DNA of 56,239 bases from Candidatus Alistipes faecavium. Lineage in GTDB: Bacteria > Bacteroidota > Bacteroidia > Bacteroidales > Rikenellaceae. The stretch is taken from assembly GCA_019118605.1 (NCBI GenBank), contig DWYP01000034.1:1-56239 (forward strand), written 5' to 3'. The notes beneath the pieces are model-generated. The model searched no databases. It saw only the letters and a list, made by a program, of their open reading frames with translations, and was not told the origin of the DNA. Position 1 is the first letter of the stretch; each line of letters opens with the position of its first letter. This document shows positions 35,312-43,825 of the stretch, piece after piece. The position numbers were made by a program, and so were the translations under genes.

Positions 35312-35319
35312 CAAAATTA
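35312..35319 (-). promoter_or_regulatory. -7 promoter box of nspC
   Basis: The minus-strand TAATTTTG matches TAnnTTTG, 25 nt before the nspC ATG. No TTTG -33 is found at the usual spacing. Confidence 0.5.
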
Positions 35320-35404
35320 AGAAAATCATCGGCTCGGGACGATTCCCGGCCGAGGATTTTCGAGAAAATACGTATTTATACCTATGCGCGCCTGCCCCGG
35401 AGGC

Positions 35405-35440
35405 AAAAAAAGAGGCCGGGCGGATGTTCCGCACGGCCCC
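35405..35440 (-). terminator. Intrinsic terminator of the carboxynorspermidine dehydrogenase gene
   Basis: A 12 bp GC-rich imperfect stem (35412-35423 with 35429-35440) is followed by seven T residues on the minus strand, 28 nt after the stop codon. Confidence 0.88.
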
Positions 35441-35468
35441 TTCGATCGTTGTCGGATCGCGGTGCGTA

Positions 35469-36668
35469 TCACACCTCCAGGTCGACATCGAACAGTTCGT
35501 GCCACGGAAGCCCCTGCTCGCCCAGCTCGGCGAGGAACGGATCCGGATCGAACTCCTCGACGTTGAAGACCCCGGCGCCGCGCCACAGTCCCTTGGCCCA
35601 CATCGAGGCCCCGAGCGCCGCCGGAACACCCGTCGTGAACGACACGGCCTGCGTGCCGGTCTCCTTGTAGGCCTGCTCGTGGTCGCAGTTGTTGTAGATA
35701 TAATAGGTGCGCTCCTTGCCGTCCTTCACGCCCCGGATGCGGCAGCCGATGGAGGTCTGGCCGTGGTAGTTCGCACCCAGCGACTTCGGATCGGGAAGCA
35801 CCGCCTTCAGGAACTGGATCGGAACGATCTCCACACCGTTGTAGAGGATCGGGTCGATGCGCGCCATGCCGATGTTCTGGATCACGCGCAGGTGCGTGAG
35901 GTACTCCTGTCCGAAGGTCATCCAGAAGCGTGCCCGGCGGATCGTCGGATAGTTCTTCACCAGCGACTCGAGCTCCTCGTGGTAGATGACGTACGACTCC
36001 CGCTCGCCGATGCCCGGGTAGTGCAGCGGCTTGTGGATCTCGTGCGGCTCGGTGACCACCCACGCCCCGTTCTCGTAGTAGCGGCCCTTCTGCGTCACCT
36101 CGCGGATGTTGATCTCCGGGTTGAAGTTCGTGGCGAAGGCCATGCCGTGGTTCCCGGCGTTGCAGTCGACGATATCGAGGTAGCGGATCTCGTCGAAATG
36201 GTGCTTCGCGGCGTAGGCCGTGAAGATGGCCGTCACTCCCGGGTCGAAGCCGCACCCCAGGATCGCCGTCAGACCCGCGGCCTTGAAGCGGTCCTGATAG
36301 GCCCACTGCCAGGAGTATTCGAAGTGCGCCTCGTCGCGGGGTTCGTAGTTCGCCGTGTCGAGGTAGTTGCAGCCGCATTCGAGGCAGGCGTCCATGATCG
36401 TGAGATCCTGGTACGGAAGGGCCACGTTGACAACGATATCGGGTTGGAACTCCCGGAACAGCGCACACAGTTCGGCGACGTTGTCGGCATCGACCTGGGC
36501 GGTTTTGACACGGCCGCCGCCGATGGCGGCCGAGACGGCGTCGCATTTCGATTTGGTGCGGCTGGCCAGCATGACGTCGCTGAATACGGGGTTTGCGGCG
36601 ATCTTCTGCGTCACCACGGTTCCGACACCTCCGGCGCCGATAATCAAGGCTTTACACATAGGAGACAT
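35469..36668 (-). CDS. Carboxynorspermidine dehydrogenase (saccharopine dehydrogenase family)
   Basis: This 399-residue NAD(P)H-dependent enzyme begins with a Rossmann fold (ALIIGAGGVGTVVTQKIA) and has the saccharopine dehydrogenase-family segments VVNVALPYQDLTIMDACLECGCNYLDTANYE and GCGFDPGVTAIFTAYA. Next to nspC it almost certainly condenses putrescine (or diaminopropane) with aspartate semialdehyde to carboxyspermidine (or carboxynorspermidine), the step before nspC. The ATG at 36659 (MCKALIIGAG) is an alternative start. It is a separate transcript, with its own -7 box and terminator. Confidence 0.92.
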   Translation of the reverse strand: MSPMCKALIIGAGGVGTVVTQKIAANPVFSDVMLASRTKSKCDAVSAAIGGGRVKTAQVDADNVAELCALFREFQPDIVVNVALPYQDLTIMDACLECGCNYLDTANYEPRDEAHFEYSWQWAYQDRFKAAGLTAILGCGFDPGVTAIFTAYAAKHHFDEIRYLDIVDCNAGNHGMAFATNFNPEINIREVTQKGRYYENGAWVVTEPHEIHKPLHYPGIGERESYVIYHEELESLVKNYPTIRRARFWMTFGQEYLTHLRVIQNIGMARIDPILYNGVEIVPIQFLKAVLPDPKSLGANYHGQTSIGCRIRGVKDGKERTYYIYNNCDHEQAYKETGTQAVSFTTGVPAALGASMWAKGLWRGAGVFNVEEFDPDPFLAELGEQGLPWHELFDVDLEV

Positions 36669-36698
36669 ATGTTTTTACATGGTTCGACGAAACGTTGA

Positions 36699-36706
36699 CA
36701 AAAATA
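36699..36706 (-). promoter_or_regulatory. -7 promoter box of the carboxynorspermidine dehydrogenase gene
   Basis: The minus-strand TATTTTTG matches TAnnTTTG and lies 30 nt before the ATG. Confidence 0.55.
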
Positions 36707-36833
36707 CCTTTTTATTTCGGCATATCAAAATTCCCGCGGCAGAAAAAAATCGCTCCCGGCATTCCGAACCGCAGCGCGGCGGCAACCGGGAGGAGGCAGC
36801 CCGCCCCTGCCCTCCGGGGCCTTTCCGCGCAAA

Positions 36834-36865
36834 CAAAAAAAATCCGGCAGCCCCGGCGGGCTGCC
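36834..36865 (-). terminator. Intrinsic terminator of the ECF sigma factor gene
   Basis: A perfect 8 bp stem GGCAGCCC/GGGCTGCC (36846-36853 with 36858-36865) is followed on the minus strand by GGA and then eight T residues. Confidence 0.88.
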
Positions 36866-36880
36866 CGCGTCCCTGCCGTT

Positions 36881-37462
36881 TCAATCCCTGAAGGATATAA
36901 AAAACAGGGCGGCGGCCAGCAGGTAATCTTTCAGGGGCGTCCTGAGCAACAAGCTCGCCCGCTGGATCTCGGACGTAACCTGACGTACCGTCAAGTTGAA
37001 TTTCTGCGCTATCTGATAATATGTCATGTTTTCCAGCCGGCTGGCCAAAAAGACGTTGCGCGTCAGCATCGGCATTTTCGCCAGCTCCCGACGGTATATT
37101 TCGACGATCTCGGACTCGAACAGCTTCCCGATCAGCTCCTCGTTGGAGAGCGTGTTGATGCCCGATTCGATCCGCCACTGCTCCTTTTTGTAGAGTTCGC
37201 TGTGAGCCTTGAGCATGGATTTCCGCTTGCGGAGAAACGAGATGCAGCGCGTTCGGATGTAGTTATAGATGTATCCCCTGATGTTTGCGTCGATGTCGAG
37301 TTTGTCGCGGTGTTCCCACAGGTACATGAATCCGTCGGTCGTGATATCCGTCGCCGCCTCGATATCATTGACGTAGGAACAGGCGATTCGGACAAAACGC
37401 TCCTTTTCGCTGAACAGCTTGTCGAACTCTTCGGCCGTCAGTATTTTCGTCGGCTTCTCCAT
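36881..37462 (-). CDS. ECF-type RNA polymerase sigma factor of the glycan locus
   Basis: 193 residues from the ATG at 37462 (MEKPTKILTAEEFD). The region 2 segment (LFSEKERFVRIACSYVNDIEAATDITTDGFMYLWEHRDKLD) and region 4 helix-turn-helix (LPMLTRNVFLASRLENMTYYQIAQKFNLTVRQVTSEIQRA, read loosely) fit the Bacteroidetes ECF family that works with FecR anti-sigma factors. The short hydrophobic tail (YLLAAALFFISF) is common in this family. It is transcribed away from the fecR gene, whereas these pairs are often co-directional. It probably turns on the SusC/SusD operon at 38901 when the SusC STN domain signals. Confidence 0.88.
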   Translation of the reverse strand: MEKPTKILTAEEFDKLFSEKERFVRIACSYVNDIEAATDITTDGFMYLWEHRDKLDIDANIRGYIYNYIRTRCISFLRKRKSMLKAHSELYKKEQWRIESGINTLSNEELIGKLFESEIVEIYRRELAKMPMLTRNVFLASRLENMTYYQIAQKFNLTVRQVTSEIQRASLLLRTPLKDYLLAAALFFISFRD

Positions 37463-37769
37463 GCACAAACATCGCTACATTTTTCAAATATACGAAATCT
37501 TTGCGAAAACGTGCGCTTTTGCGCGAAAAGATACCCCCTCCCTTCCGTTACGGAGCATTTCGTTTCCCCGAAGCGCAAAAAAATTCTGCCGTCCCCGAAG
37601 CGCTGCGCCTCCGGGAACCGTTCGCTGTCAGCCACATAGACAAATAAAATATTTTAACAAATTATTAAATAAATTTATTTGCGCAAAGCGGCTGTAAACT
37701 TCCCGGGTTCGTGCGTTTAAGGATAAAAGGATAACAAAAAAAGACCATTTTTCAACTTTCAACGACGGA
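37463..37769. promoter_or_regulatory. Divergent control region between sigma factor and anti-sigma genes
   Basis: This 307 bp region holds no gene. A minus-strand -7 box TATATTTG (37485-37492) can serve the sigma factor gene. Towards fecR it is very AT-rich, with a perfect 14 bp palindrome (37667-37680) and a 10 bp one (37646-37655), suggesting a protein-binding or UP-type element. No clear plus-strand TAnnTTTG is seen for fecR. Confidence 0.5.
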
Positions 37770-38720
37770 ATGATGAATCAGGACGTAATATACCGGGCCT
37801 TGCGCAACGAAGCAACGCCCGAAGAGCTCGAACAGGTCGAGCAATGGTATGCGGAGAATCCCGAGGAGTTTCAGCGGTGTGTCGATGAGGCCCACCTGCA
37901 GATCGACATGATGGAACTGTACGGCGAGCAGATGCGGCCGACGAACTGGATTGTCTCGCACTGGAAAAGCATTGCCCGCATTACGCTGCAGGCCGCAGCC
38001 GTTCTCGCCATCGGCCTTTTTGTCGGAGGATATATCGGCCGCGAGCGCACGTACGAACAATTCTCCGGGCAGATCAACACGCTGCAGGTGCCCTATGGAC
38101 AACGCCTCGGGCTCACGCTCCCGGACGGCACCGACGTTCAGCTCAACTCCGGATCGGTCATCGAATACCCTTCCGTGTTCAGCAGGGACGTCCGCCGAAT
38201 CAGGCTGTCGGGCGAGGCCGTGTTCGATGTCACGCACGACGAAGACCACCCCTTCGTCGTGGAGACCTTCGCATCCGACATCCGGGTTCTCGGCACCCGA
38301 TTCAATGTGGTGGCCGATGAGAAACGCGGGCGCTTCTCGACGGCGCTGTTCGAGGGAAAAGTCCGGATAACCAACAAACTCGACCCCGCGCAGAAGGAGA
38401 TCGTGCTGAACCCCCGCGACGTGGCGAATCTGGCTTCCGGGCGTATCTTCGTCGAACCGATCACCGATCCGGAAATCCTCTGCTGGACAGAGGGGCTTGT
38501 CTGCATTGCGGGGCTGCCGTTCGACGAACTGATGGAAAAATTCGAACAAGCCTTCGATGTCGAAATCAGGCTTGAGATCAATACGCTCCCGGATATCCGG
38601 AACGTCAGCGGTAAAATCCGCGTGAACGACGGCATCGACAAGGCCCTCCGCATCCTGCAATATACGGCGGACTTCTCCTACCGGAAAGACCCCGAGACGA
38701 ACGTGGTGACGATTTATTGA
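37770..38720 (+). CDS. FecR family anti-sigma factor
   Basis: This 316-residue inner-membrane protein has a cytoplasmic N-terminal sigma-binding region (about 1-68), one transmembrane helix (about 70-90) and a periplasmic FecR domain (LPDGTDVQLNSGSVIEYP..., VRRIRLSGEAVFDVTHDEDHPFVVET, IRVLGTRFNV), followed by a C-terminal DUF4974/STN-like region (GLPFDELMEKFEQAFDVEIRLE). It would hold the divergently encoded sigma factor until the STN domain of the adjacent SusC touches it. Two ATGs in a row (37770, 37773) are equally good starts. Confidence 0.92.
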   Translation: MMNQDVIYRALRNEATPEELEQVEQWYAENPEEFQRCVDEAHLQIDMMELYGEQMRPTNWIVSHWKSIARITLQAAAVLAIGLFVGGYIGRERTYEQFSGQINTLQVPYGQRLGLTLPDGTDVQLNSGSVIEYPSVFSRDVRRIRLSGEAVFDVTHDEDHPFVVETFASDIRVLGTRFNVVADEKRGRFSTALFEGKVRITNKLDPAQKEIVLNPRDVANLASGRIFVEPITDPEILCWTEGLVCIAGLPFDELMEKFEQAFDVEIRLEINTLPDIRNVSGKIRVNDGIDKALRILQYTADFSYRKDPETNVVTIY

Positions 38721-38798
38721 CCCGATACCGAATTGTCGAACCCCAAAACGAGACGCCCATGAAAACATAGCTGCAACCCCCACGTGCGACTCATTCAA

Positions 38799-38888
38799 CA
38801 AAAAGCCTGCGGAGGTAGGATCCCGCAGGCCCGATAATAGATTGAATTGAGTTTTTTTTGAGACAACCAACTAACCTATTACCTTAAA
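38799..38888 (-). ncRNA. Predicted cis-antisense small RNA upstream of susC (DonS-type position)
   Basis: A complete transcription unit of about 90 nt can be read on the minus strand in the fecR-susC gap. Its promoter overlaps the susC start codon: TTGTTG (38921-38926), a 19 nt spacer, then TATCTTTG (38894-38901). The RNA would end at a perfect hairpin, GCCTGCGG/CCGCAGGC (38805-38812 with 38823-38830), followed by TTTTT. There is no minus-strand protein gene that this terminator could serve. Antisense RNAs in this place (DonS and relatives) repress glycan loci in Bacteroides; that this one does the same is an inference. Confidence 0.68.
38800..38830 (-). terminator. Intrinsic terminator of the predicted antisense RNA
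   Basis: A perfect 8 bp stem with a 10-base loop is followed by five T residues and G on the minus strand. On the plus strand it is not followed by a T tract, so its direction is clear. Confidence 0.8.
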
Positions 38889-38893
38889 CATTG

Positions 38894-38926
38894 CAAAGAT
38901 ATGAATAAAACAGCATTCTTCAACAA
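38894..38926 (-). promoter_or_regulatory. Promoter of the predicted antisense RNA
   Basis: The -33 TTGTTG and -7 TATCTTTG are separated by exactly 19 nt, the usual Bacteroidetes spacing. The -7 box covers the leader and first base of the susC ATG. Confidence 0.65.
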
Positions 38927-41900
38927 GTTTCGAAGACTGTTTGAGTTCGTATTGTCAATCTCTCTGCTCGGAAGCGTCTGCACGGCGTCGGCGCAAACCG
39001 CCCGCATCTCCGTCAGTATGGAGGACACGCCCCTCGCGCAGGTCATGAAAGAGATTGAAAATCAAACTCGTTACTTGTTCATCAACAAAGGTGTCGACAC
39101 CCGGAGCAAAGTCAGCATTGATGTCTCCCGGGAAGCGATTCAGGATGTGCTGGCACATCTTTTCGCCGATACGGACATCTCCTATCGGATCGACGAATTC
39201 TACATCATCCTGACCCCGAAAGAGGAAAAACCCGTGTCCGTATCGGGAAGGATCCTGGACTCAAGGGGAAATCCGATTGCGGGAGCCAGCATCCTCGTGC
39301 AGGGCACGACCGTGGGCGTCAGTTCGGATGCCGACGGAACGTTTACGCTGCTGGTTCCGGCTCCGGCAAAAGACCGGTCGCTTGAAATCAGCTTCATAGG
39401 CTATACACCCGTTACGGCTGCCGTCGCAAACAGGAGCTATTTTGAAATAACGCTCAACGAGACGGCATCCGAGATCGAGCAGGTCGTGGTGACGGCCCTG
39501 GGCATCAAACGCGAGGAGAAGGCCCTCTCGTACAACGTCCAGCAGGTCGGAGCCGAGGACATCACGACGGTCAAGGACGCCAACTTCATGAACTCGCTCT
39601 CGGGAAAGGTGGCCGGTGTGACGATCAACACCTCGTCGTCGGGCGTCGGCGGTGCCGCGAAGGTCATCCTGCGCGGCAACAAGTCGATCTCGCAGTCGTC
39701 GAATGCCCTGTACGTGATCGACGGCATCCCGATGTACAATTTCGGCGGCGGGGGCGGCACGGAGTTCGATTCGCGCGGCGCCACGGAGTCCATCGCCGAC
39801 CTGAACCCCGAGGACATCGAGTCGATCTCGGTGCTGACGGGTGCTGCGGCCGCGGCCCTCTACGGCTCGGAGGCGGCGAACGGCGCCGTGATGATTACCA
39901 CGAAGAAGGGGCAGGCGGGTGCGTTGAAGGTGACCCTTTCGAGCAACACCGAATTCCTGAATCCCTTCGTGCTGCCGGAGTTCCAGAACCGCTACGGCAC
40001 GGGGCTCAACGGCACGGGCAGCGGTTCGAAGATCTACAGCTGGGGCGCACGGCTGAATGCCGCGTCGAGCTACGGATACACCCCGGAGGACTTTTTCGAG
40101 ACGGGCCATGTCTACACGAATGCCGTGACGGTCTCGGGCGGTACGGACAAGAATCAGACCTATTTCTCGGCCGCGTCGGTCAATTCCGACGGCATCATCC
40201 CGAATAACGAGTACGACCGCTACAACTTCACCTTCCGCAATACCAGCTACTTTCTGAAAGACAAACTCCGCCTCGATGCTTCGGCGAGCTATATCTACCA
40301 GCAGGATCAGAACATGACCAACCAGGGCGTCTACTCGAACCCGCTGGTTCCGGCCTACCTCTTCCCGCGGGGCGAGAACTTCGACCTCTACCGCCGGTTC
40401 GAGCGTTACAACGAGGGCACGAAGCTCATGGAGCAGTTCTGGTCGGCGGATATGGAAGGCGGCGATTTGCGGATGCAGAACCCCTACTGGATCGCCTACC
40501 GCAACCTCCGCAATACGGACAAGAAGCGTTACATGCTCTCGTTCTCGGCCTCTTACGACATCCTGCCGTGGTTGAACGTCACGGGACGTGTCAGGATCGA
40601 CAACGTCAACACGCTCTACACGCAGAAGCTCTACGCCTCGTCGAACACGACGATCACCGACGGCGGCAAGAACGGACACTATACCGAAGCCCGGGGCTAC
40701 AACACGCAGACCTACGGCGACGTGATGGTGAACGTGAACAAAACCTTCGGCGACGACTGGTCGCTGCAGGCCAACGTCGGAGCCTCGGTCAACAACGTCA
40801 AGAGCGACGAACTTTCGTACCGGGGCCCGATTCAGGAAAACGGCCTTCCGAACGTCTTCAACGTCTTCGACCTCGACGACACGAAGAAGCGCGCCGAGAA
40901 GAGCGGCTGGCACGACCAGACGCAGTCCGTGTTTGCCTCGGCGGAGGTCGGTTGGAAGCAGATGCTTTACCTGACCGTTACGGGCCGCAACGACTGGGCC
41001 TCGCAGATCGCCGGATCGTCCGAATCCTCGTTTTTCTATCCGTCGGTGGGCCTGTCGTGGGTGCCCACTTCGTTGTGGGATCTGGGCGAGGCATTCAGCT
41101 ATCTGAAACTCCGCGGTTCGATCGCCTCGGTGGGTACGCCCTTCCCGCGCTACCTGACGATCCCGACCTACGAATACGACGCCACGAACCGCGTCTGGAA
41201 GGACAAGACCCACTACCCGATCGGCGACCTGAAGCCCGAGCGCACGACGACCTATGAGGTCGGTCTCGATGCACGGCTGTGGCGCCACATCAACCTTTCG
41301 GTTTCGTGGTACCAGGCCGACACGAAGAACCAGACCTTCGACCCCTCGCTGCCGCCCTCGTCCTCCTACACGACGATCTACCTGCAGACGGGCCACGTCC
41401 GCAACACGGGCGTCGAGCTCTCGGCGGGGTATGATAATACCTGGCGGGATTTCCGATGGGCGACGAACTTCACCTTCTCGTGGAACCGCAACGAGATCAT
41501 CGAACTGGCGGCCAATGCCGTGAATCCGGTGACGGGCGAACCGTTGAATCTCGAGAAACTCGACATCAAGGGGCTGGGCAAGGCGAAGTACATCCTCAAG
41601 GAGGGCGGCACGCTGAACGACCTCTACACGACCTCGAGCCTGCGCTTCAACGACAACGGATACGTCGAGGTGGACAAGAGCGGCAACCTGCTCATCACCG
41701 ACGAGGGCGAGGACATCTACCTCGGGTCGGTGGTTCCGGACTACAACCTCGCGTGGCGCAACGACTTCTCGTGGCGGGGGCTGAATCTCGGCGTGCTCTT
41801 CACGGGCAGCATCGGCGGCGTCTGCTACTCCGCGACGCAGGCCAATCTGGATCTTTACGGCGTTTCGGAGGCTTCGGCCGCGGCGCGCGATGCGGGCGGC

Positions 41901-42230
41901 GTGTGGATCAACGGCCGCGAGCTGGTCGACGCGCAGAAGTGGTACCAGGCCATCGGCGCGCAGTCGGGACTGCCGCAGTATTATCTCTATTCGGCAACGA
42001 ACTTCCGCCTGCAGGAGCTCTCGCTGGGCTATACGCTCCCTCCGAAGTGGTTCCGCGACCGGATGCGCATGACCGTCTCGTTCGTCGGGCGCAACCTGTG
42101 GATGATCTACTGCAAGGCGCCGTTCGACCCTGCGGCCGTGGCGTCGACGGGTCTGAACTACCAGGGCATCGACTACTTCATGATGCCGTCGCTCAGGAGC
42201 CTGGGCTTCAACGTGAAATTCCAATTCTAA
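38901..42230 (+). CDS. SusC-type TonB-dependent transporter with N-terminal STN signalling domain
   Basis: This 1109-residue protein has a signal peptide (cleavage near ASAQT) and then an STN domain (about residues 33-112: ISVSMEDTPLAQVMKEIENQT..., ending FYIILTPKE). That domain is the part that contacts FecR in the periplasm. A CarboxypepD_reg domain (VSGRILDSRGNPIAGASILVQGT), the SusC box (IEQVVVTALGIKREEK), a plug with YVIDGIPMYN and NPEDIESISVLTGAAAAALYGSEAANGAVMITT, and a barrel ending ...RSLGFNVKFQF follow. It forms a sensing importer with the SusD encoded directly after it. By locus similarity the ligand could be an N-glycan, but this is not shown. Confidence 0.95.
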   Translation: MNKTAFFNKFRRLFEFVLSISLLGSVCTASAQTARISVSMEDTPLAQVMKEIENQTRYLFINKGVDTRSKVSIDVSREAIQDVLAHLFADTDISYRIDEFYIILTPKEEKPVSVSGRILDSRGNPIAGASILVQGTTVGVSSDADGTFTLLVPAPAKDRSLEISFIGYTPVTAAVANRSYFEITLNETASEIEQVVVTALGIKREEKALSYNVQQVGAEDITTVKDANFMNSLSGKVAGVTINTSSSGVGGAAKVILRGNKSISQSSNALYVIDGIPMYNFGGGGGTEFDSRGATESIADLNPEDIESISVLTGAAAAALYGSEAANGAVMITTKKGQAGALKVTLSSNTEFLNPFVLPEFQNRYGTGLNGTGSGSKIYSWGARLNAASSYGYTPEDFFETGHVYTNAVTVSGGTDKNQTYFSAASVNSDGIIPNNEYDRYNFTFRNTSYFLKDKLRLDASASYIYQQDQNMTNQGVYSNPLVPAYLFPRGENFDLYRRFERYNEGTKLMEQFWSADMEGGDLRMQNPYWIAYRNLRNTDKKRYMLSFSASYDILPWLNVTGRVRIDNVNTLYTQKLYASSNTTITDGGKNGHYTEARGYNTQTYGDVMVNVNKTFGDDWSLQANVGASVNNVKSDELSYRGPIQENGLPNVFNVFDLDDTKKRAEKSGWHDQTQSVFASAEVGWKQMLYLTVTGRNDWASQIAGSSESSFFYPSVGLSWVPTSLWDLGEAFSYLKLRGSIASVGTPFPRYLTIPTYEYDATNRVWKDKTHYPIGDLKPERTTTYEVGLDARLWRHINLSVSWYQADTKNQTFDPSLPPSSSYTTIYLQTGHVRNTGVELSAGYDNTWRDFRWATNFTFSWNRNEIIELAANAVNPVTGEPLNLEKLDIKGLGKAKYILKEGGTLNDLYTTSSLRFNDNGYVEVDKSGNLLITDEGEDIYLGSVVPDYNLAWRNDFSWRGLNLGVLFTGSIGGVCYSATQANLDLYGVSEASAAARDAGGVWINGRELVDAQKWYQAIGAQSGLPQYYLYSATNFRLQELSLGYTLPPKWFRDRMRMTVSFVGRNLWMIYCKAPFDPAAVASTGLNYQGIDYFMMPSLRSLGFNVKFQF

Positions 42231-43820
42231 ATGAACAGCAAGACCATGAAAACTACGAATCATAAGGTGCAGCGGCTGCTGCTTGCGGTCGTGCTGCTCG
42301 GCCTGGGGGCCTGCACGGGGGATTTCGAGGATTACAACCGCAATCCCAACCAGGTGACCGAGGGCCAGATGGAGGCCCTGAACTACAAGACGGGCACGAA
42401 GGTCAAGACCTTGCAGGGTCTCGTGATCCCGGTTCAGGAGCACATGTATCAGTTCAACGAATCGCTGACCGGAGGCCCCTTCGCGGGCTATATCGGCGCC
42501 ACGGTGGACACGTGGCAGACGAAGTTCGAGACCTACAACCCCTCGGCCGACTGGCGCAAGTGGCCCTTTGCGAACGTCATCACCGAGACCTATACCCCTT
42601 ATAAGGGCATCGTCGGGGGCACGGACGACGAGGTGGCCATTGCCTTTGCGCGGCTGCTGCGCGTGGCGATCATGCAGCGCGTGACGGACTCCTACGGCCC
42701 GATCCCGTACTCGAAACTCGAGGACAACGAATCGGTCTACGTCGAGTACGACTCGCAGGAGGCGGTCTACACGAAGATGTTCGAGGAGCTGGACGAGGCG
42801 ATCGAGACGCTGGGCCGCAATACGACGCTCTCTTCCGAAGCGTGGAGCCGCTACGACGGAGTCTACTACGGCAACATCGCGCAATGGCTGCGATATGCCA
42901 ACTCGCTGAAGCTCCGCATGGCGATGCGCCTTTCGGAGGTGAAGCCCGAGCTGGCGAAGGCGAAGGCCGCCGAGGCGATTGCCGGGGGCGTCATCACGGC
43001 GAATGCCGACAATGCCCAGATGCACGCCGCGGAGAACCGCATGACACTGATCTACAACGACTGGGGCGACCACCGCGTGGGGGCCGACATCCTCTGCTAC
43101 ATGACGGGCTACAACGACCCGCGTGTGGAGAAGATGTTTCTGCCGAACGACGCAGGCAACTACGTCGGCATCCGCATCGGCATCGACGTGGCGGGCAAGT
43201 CGACGGCCATGACGAAGTATTCGAACCTGATCGTCGAGTCGACGACCCCCTACCTGTGGTTCAACGCCGCGGAGGCTGCGTTCCTGCGTGCGGAGTACGA
43301 ACTGCGCTGGGGCTCGGAGGAGACGGCGCAGGAGCTCTACGAGCAGGCCATCCGCCTCTCGTTCGAGGAGCGGGGCGCCAGCGGCGCCGACGCCTACATC
43401 GCCGATGCCACCAGCAAACCCGCGGCCTACGACGACCCGTTGAAAACGTACAGCGCCCCGGCGCAGAGCACGATCACGATCGCGTGGACGCCGGGTGCGG
43501 AAAACTTCGAGGCGAATCTCGAACGCATCATCACGCAGAAGTGGATCGCCATCTTCCCGTTAGGCGTCGAGGCATGGTCCGAACACCGGCGCACGGGCTA
43601 TCCGCGGCTGCTGCCGGTCGTTGCCGACAAGTCGGGCGGCGGGGTCGACGTGGCGCAGGGCGCGCGGCGGCTTCCCTACCCCGTGGAGGAGTACCAGCAG
43701 AACAACACGAACCTGCAGGCGGCGATCCAGACGCTCAACGCCGAGCAGACGAACGGCAACCGCACGGGCGACCAGATGGGTACGCGCGTATGGTGGGACT
43801 GCAAACCCTATAACAACTGA
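42231..43820 (+). CDS. SusD/RagB family lipoprotein (SusD-like_2 type)
   Basis: Up to 529 residues; the ATG at 42246 (MKTTNHKVQRLL) would give a normal signal peptide and may be the real start. The lipobox LGAC is followed by TGDFEDYNRNPNQVTEGQM, the standard SusD-like_2 start. The helical core (AIAFARLLRVAIMQRVTDSYGPIPYSK; YLWFNAAEAAFLRAEYELRWG) and the FPLGVEAWSEHRRTGYPRL region near the C-terminus are typical. It follows susC with no gap and caps that transporter at the cell surface. Confidence 0.94.
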   Translation: MNSKTMKTTNHKVQRLLLAVVLLGLGACTGDFEDYNRNPNQVTEGQMEALNYKTGTKVKTLQGLVIPVQEHMYQFNESLTGGPFAGYIGATVDTWQTKFETYNPSADWRKWPFANVITETYTPYKGIVGGTDDEVAIAFARLLRVAIMQRVTDSYGPIPYSKLEDNESVYVEYDSQEAVYTKMFEELDEAIETLGRNTTLSSEAWSRYDGVYYGNIAQWLRYANSLKLRMAMRLSEVKPELAKAKAAEAIAGGVITANADNAQMHAAENRMTLIYNDWGDHRVGADILCYMTGYNDPRVEKMFLPNDAGNYVGIRIGIDVAGKSTAMTKYSNLIVESTTPYLWFNAAEAAFLRAEYELRWGSEETAQELYEQAIRLSFEERGASGADAYIADATSKPAAYDDPLKTYSAPAQSTITIAWTPGAENFEANLERIITQKWIAIFPLGVEAWSEHRRTGYPRLLPVVADKSGGGVDVAQGARRLPYPVEEYQQNNTNLQAAIQTLNAEQTNGNRTGDQMGTRVWWDCKPYNN

Positions 43821-43825
43821 CCGAT

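Noticed and set aside
39261..43073. Long minus-strand open frame (about 1,270 codons) opposite susC and susD of the glycan locus
   Set aside because: It has no recognisable domain and lies opposite confidently identified susC/susD genes; GC-rich codon bias creates such frames.
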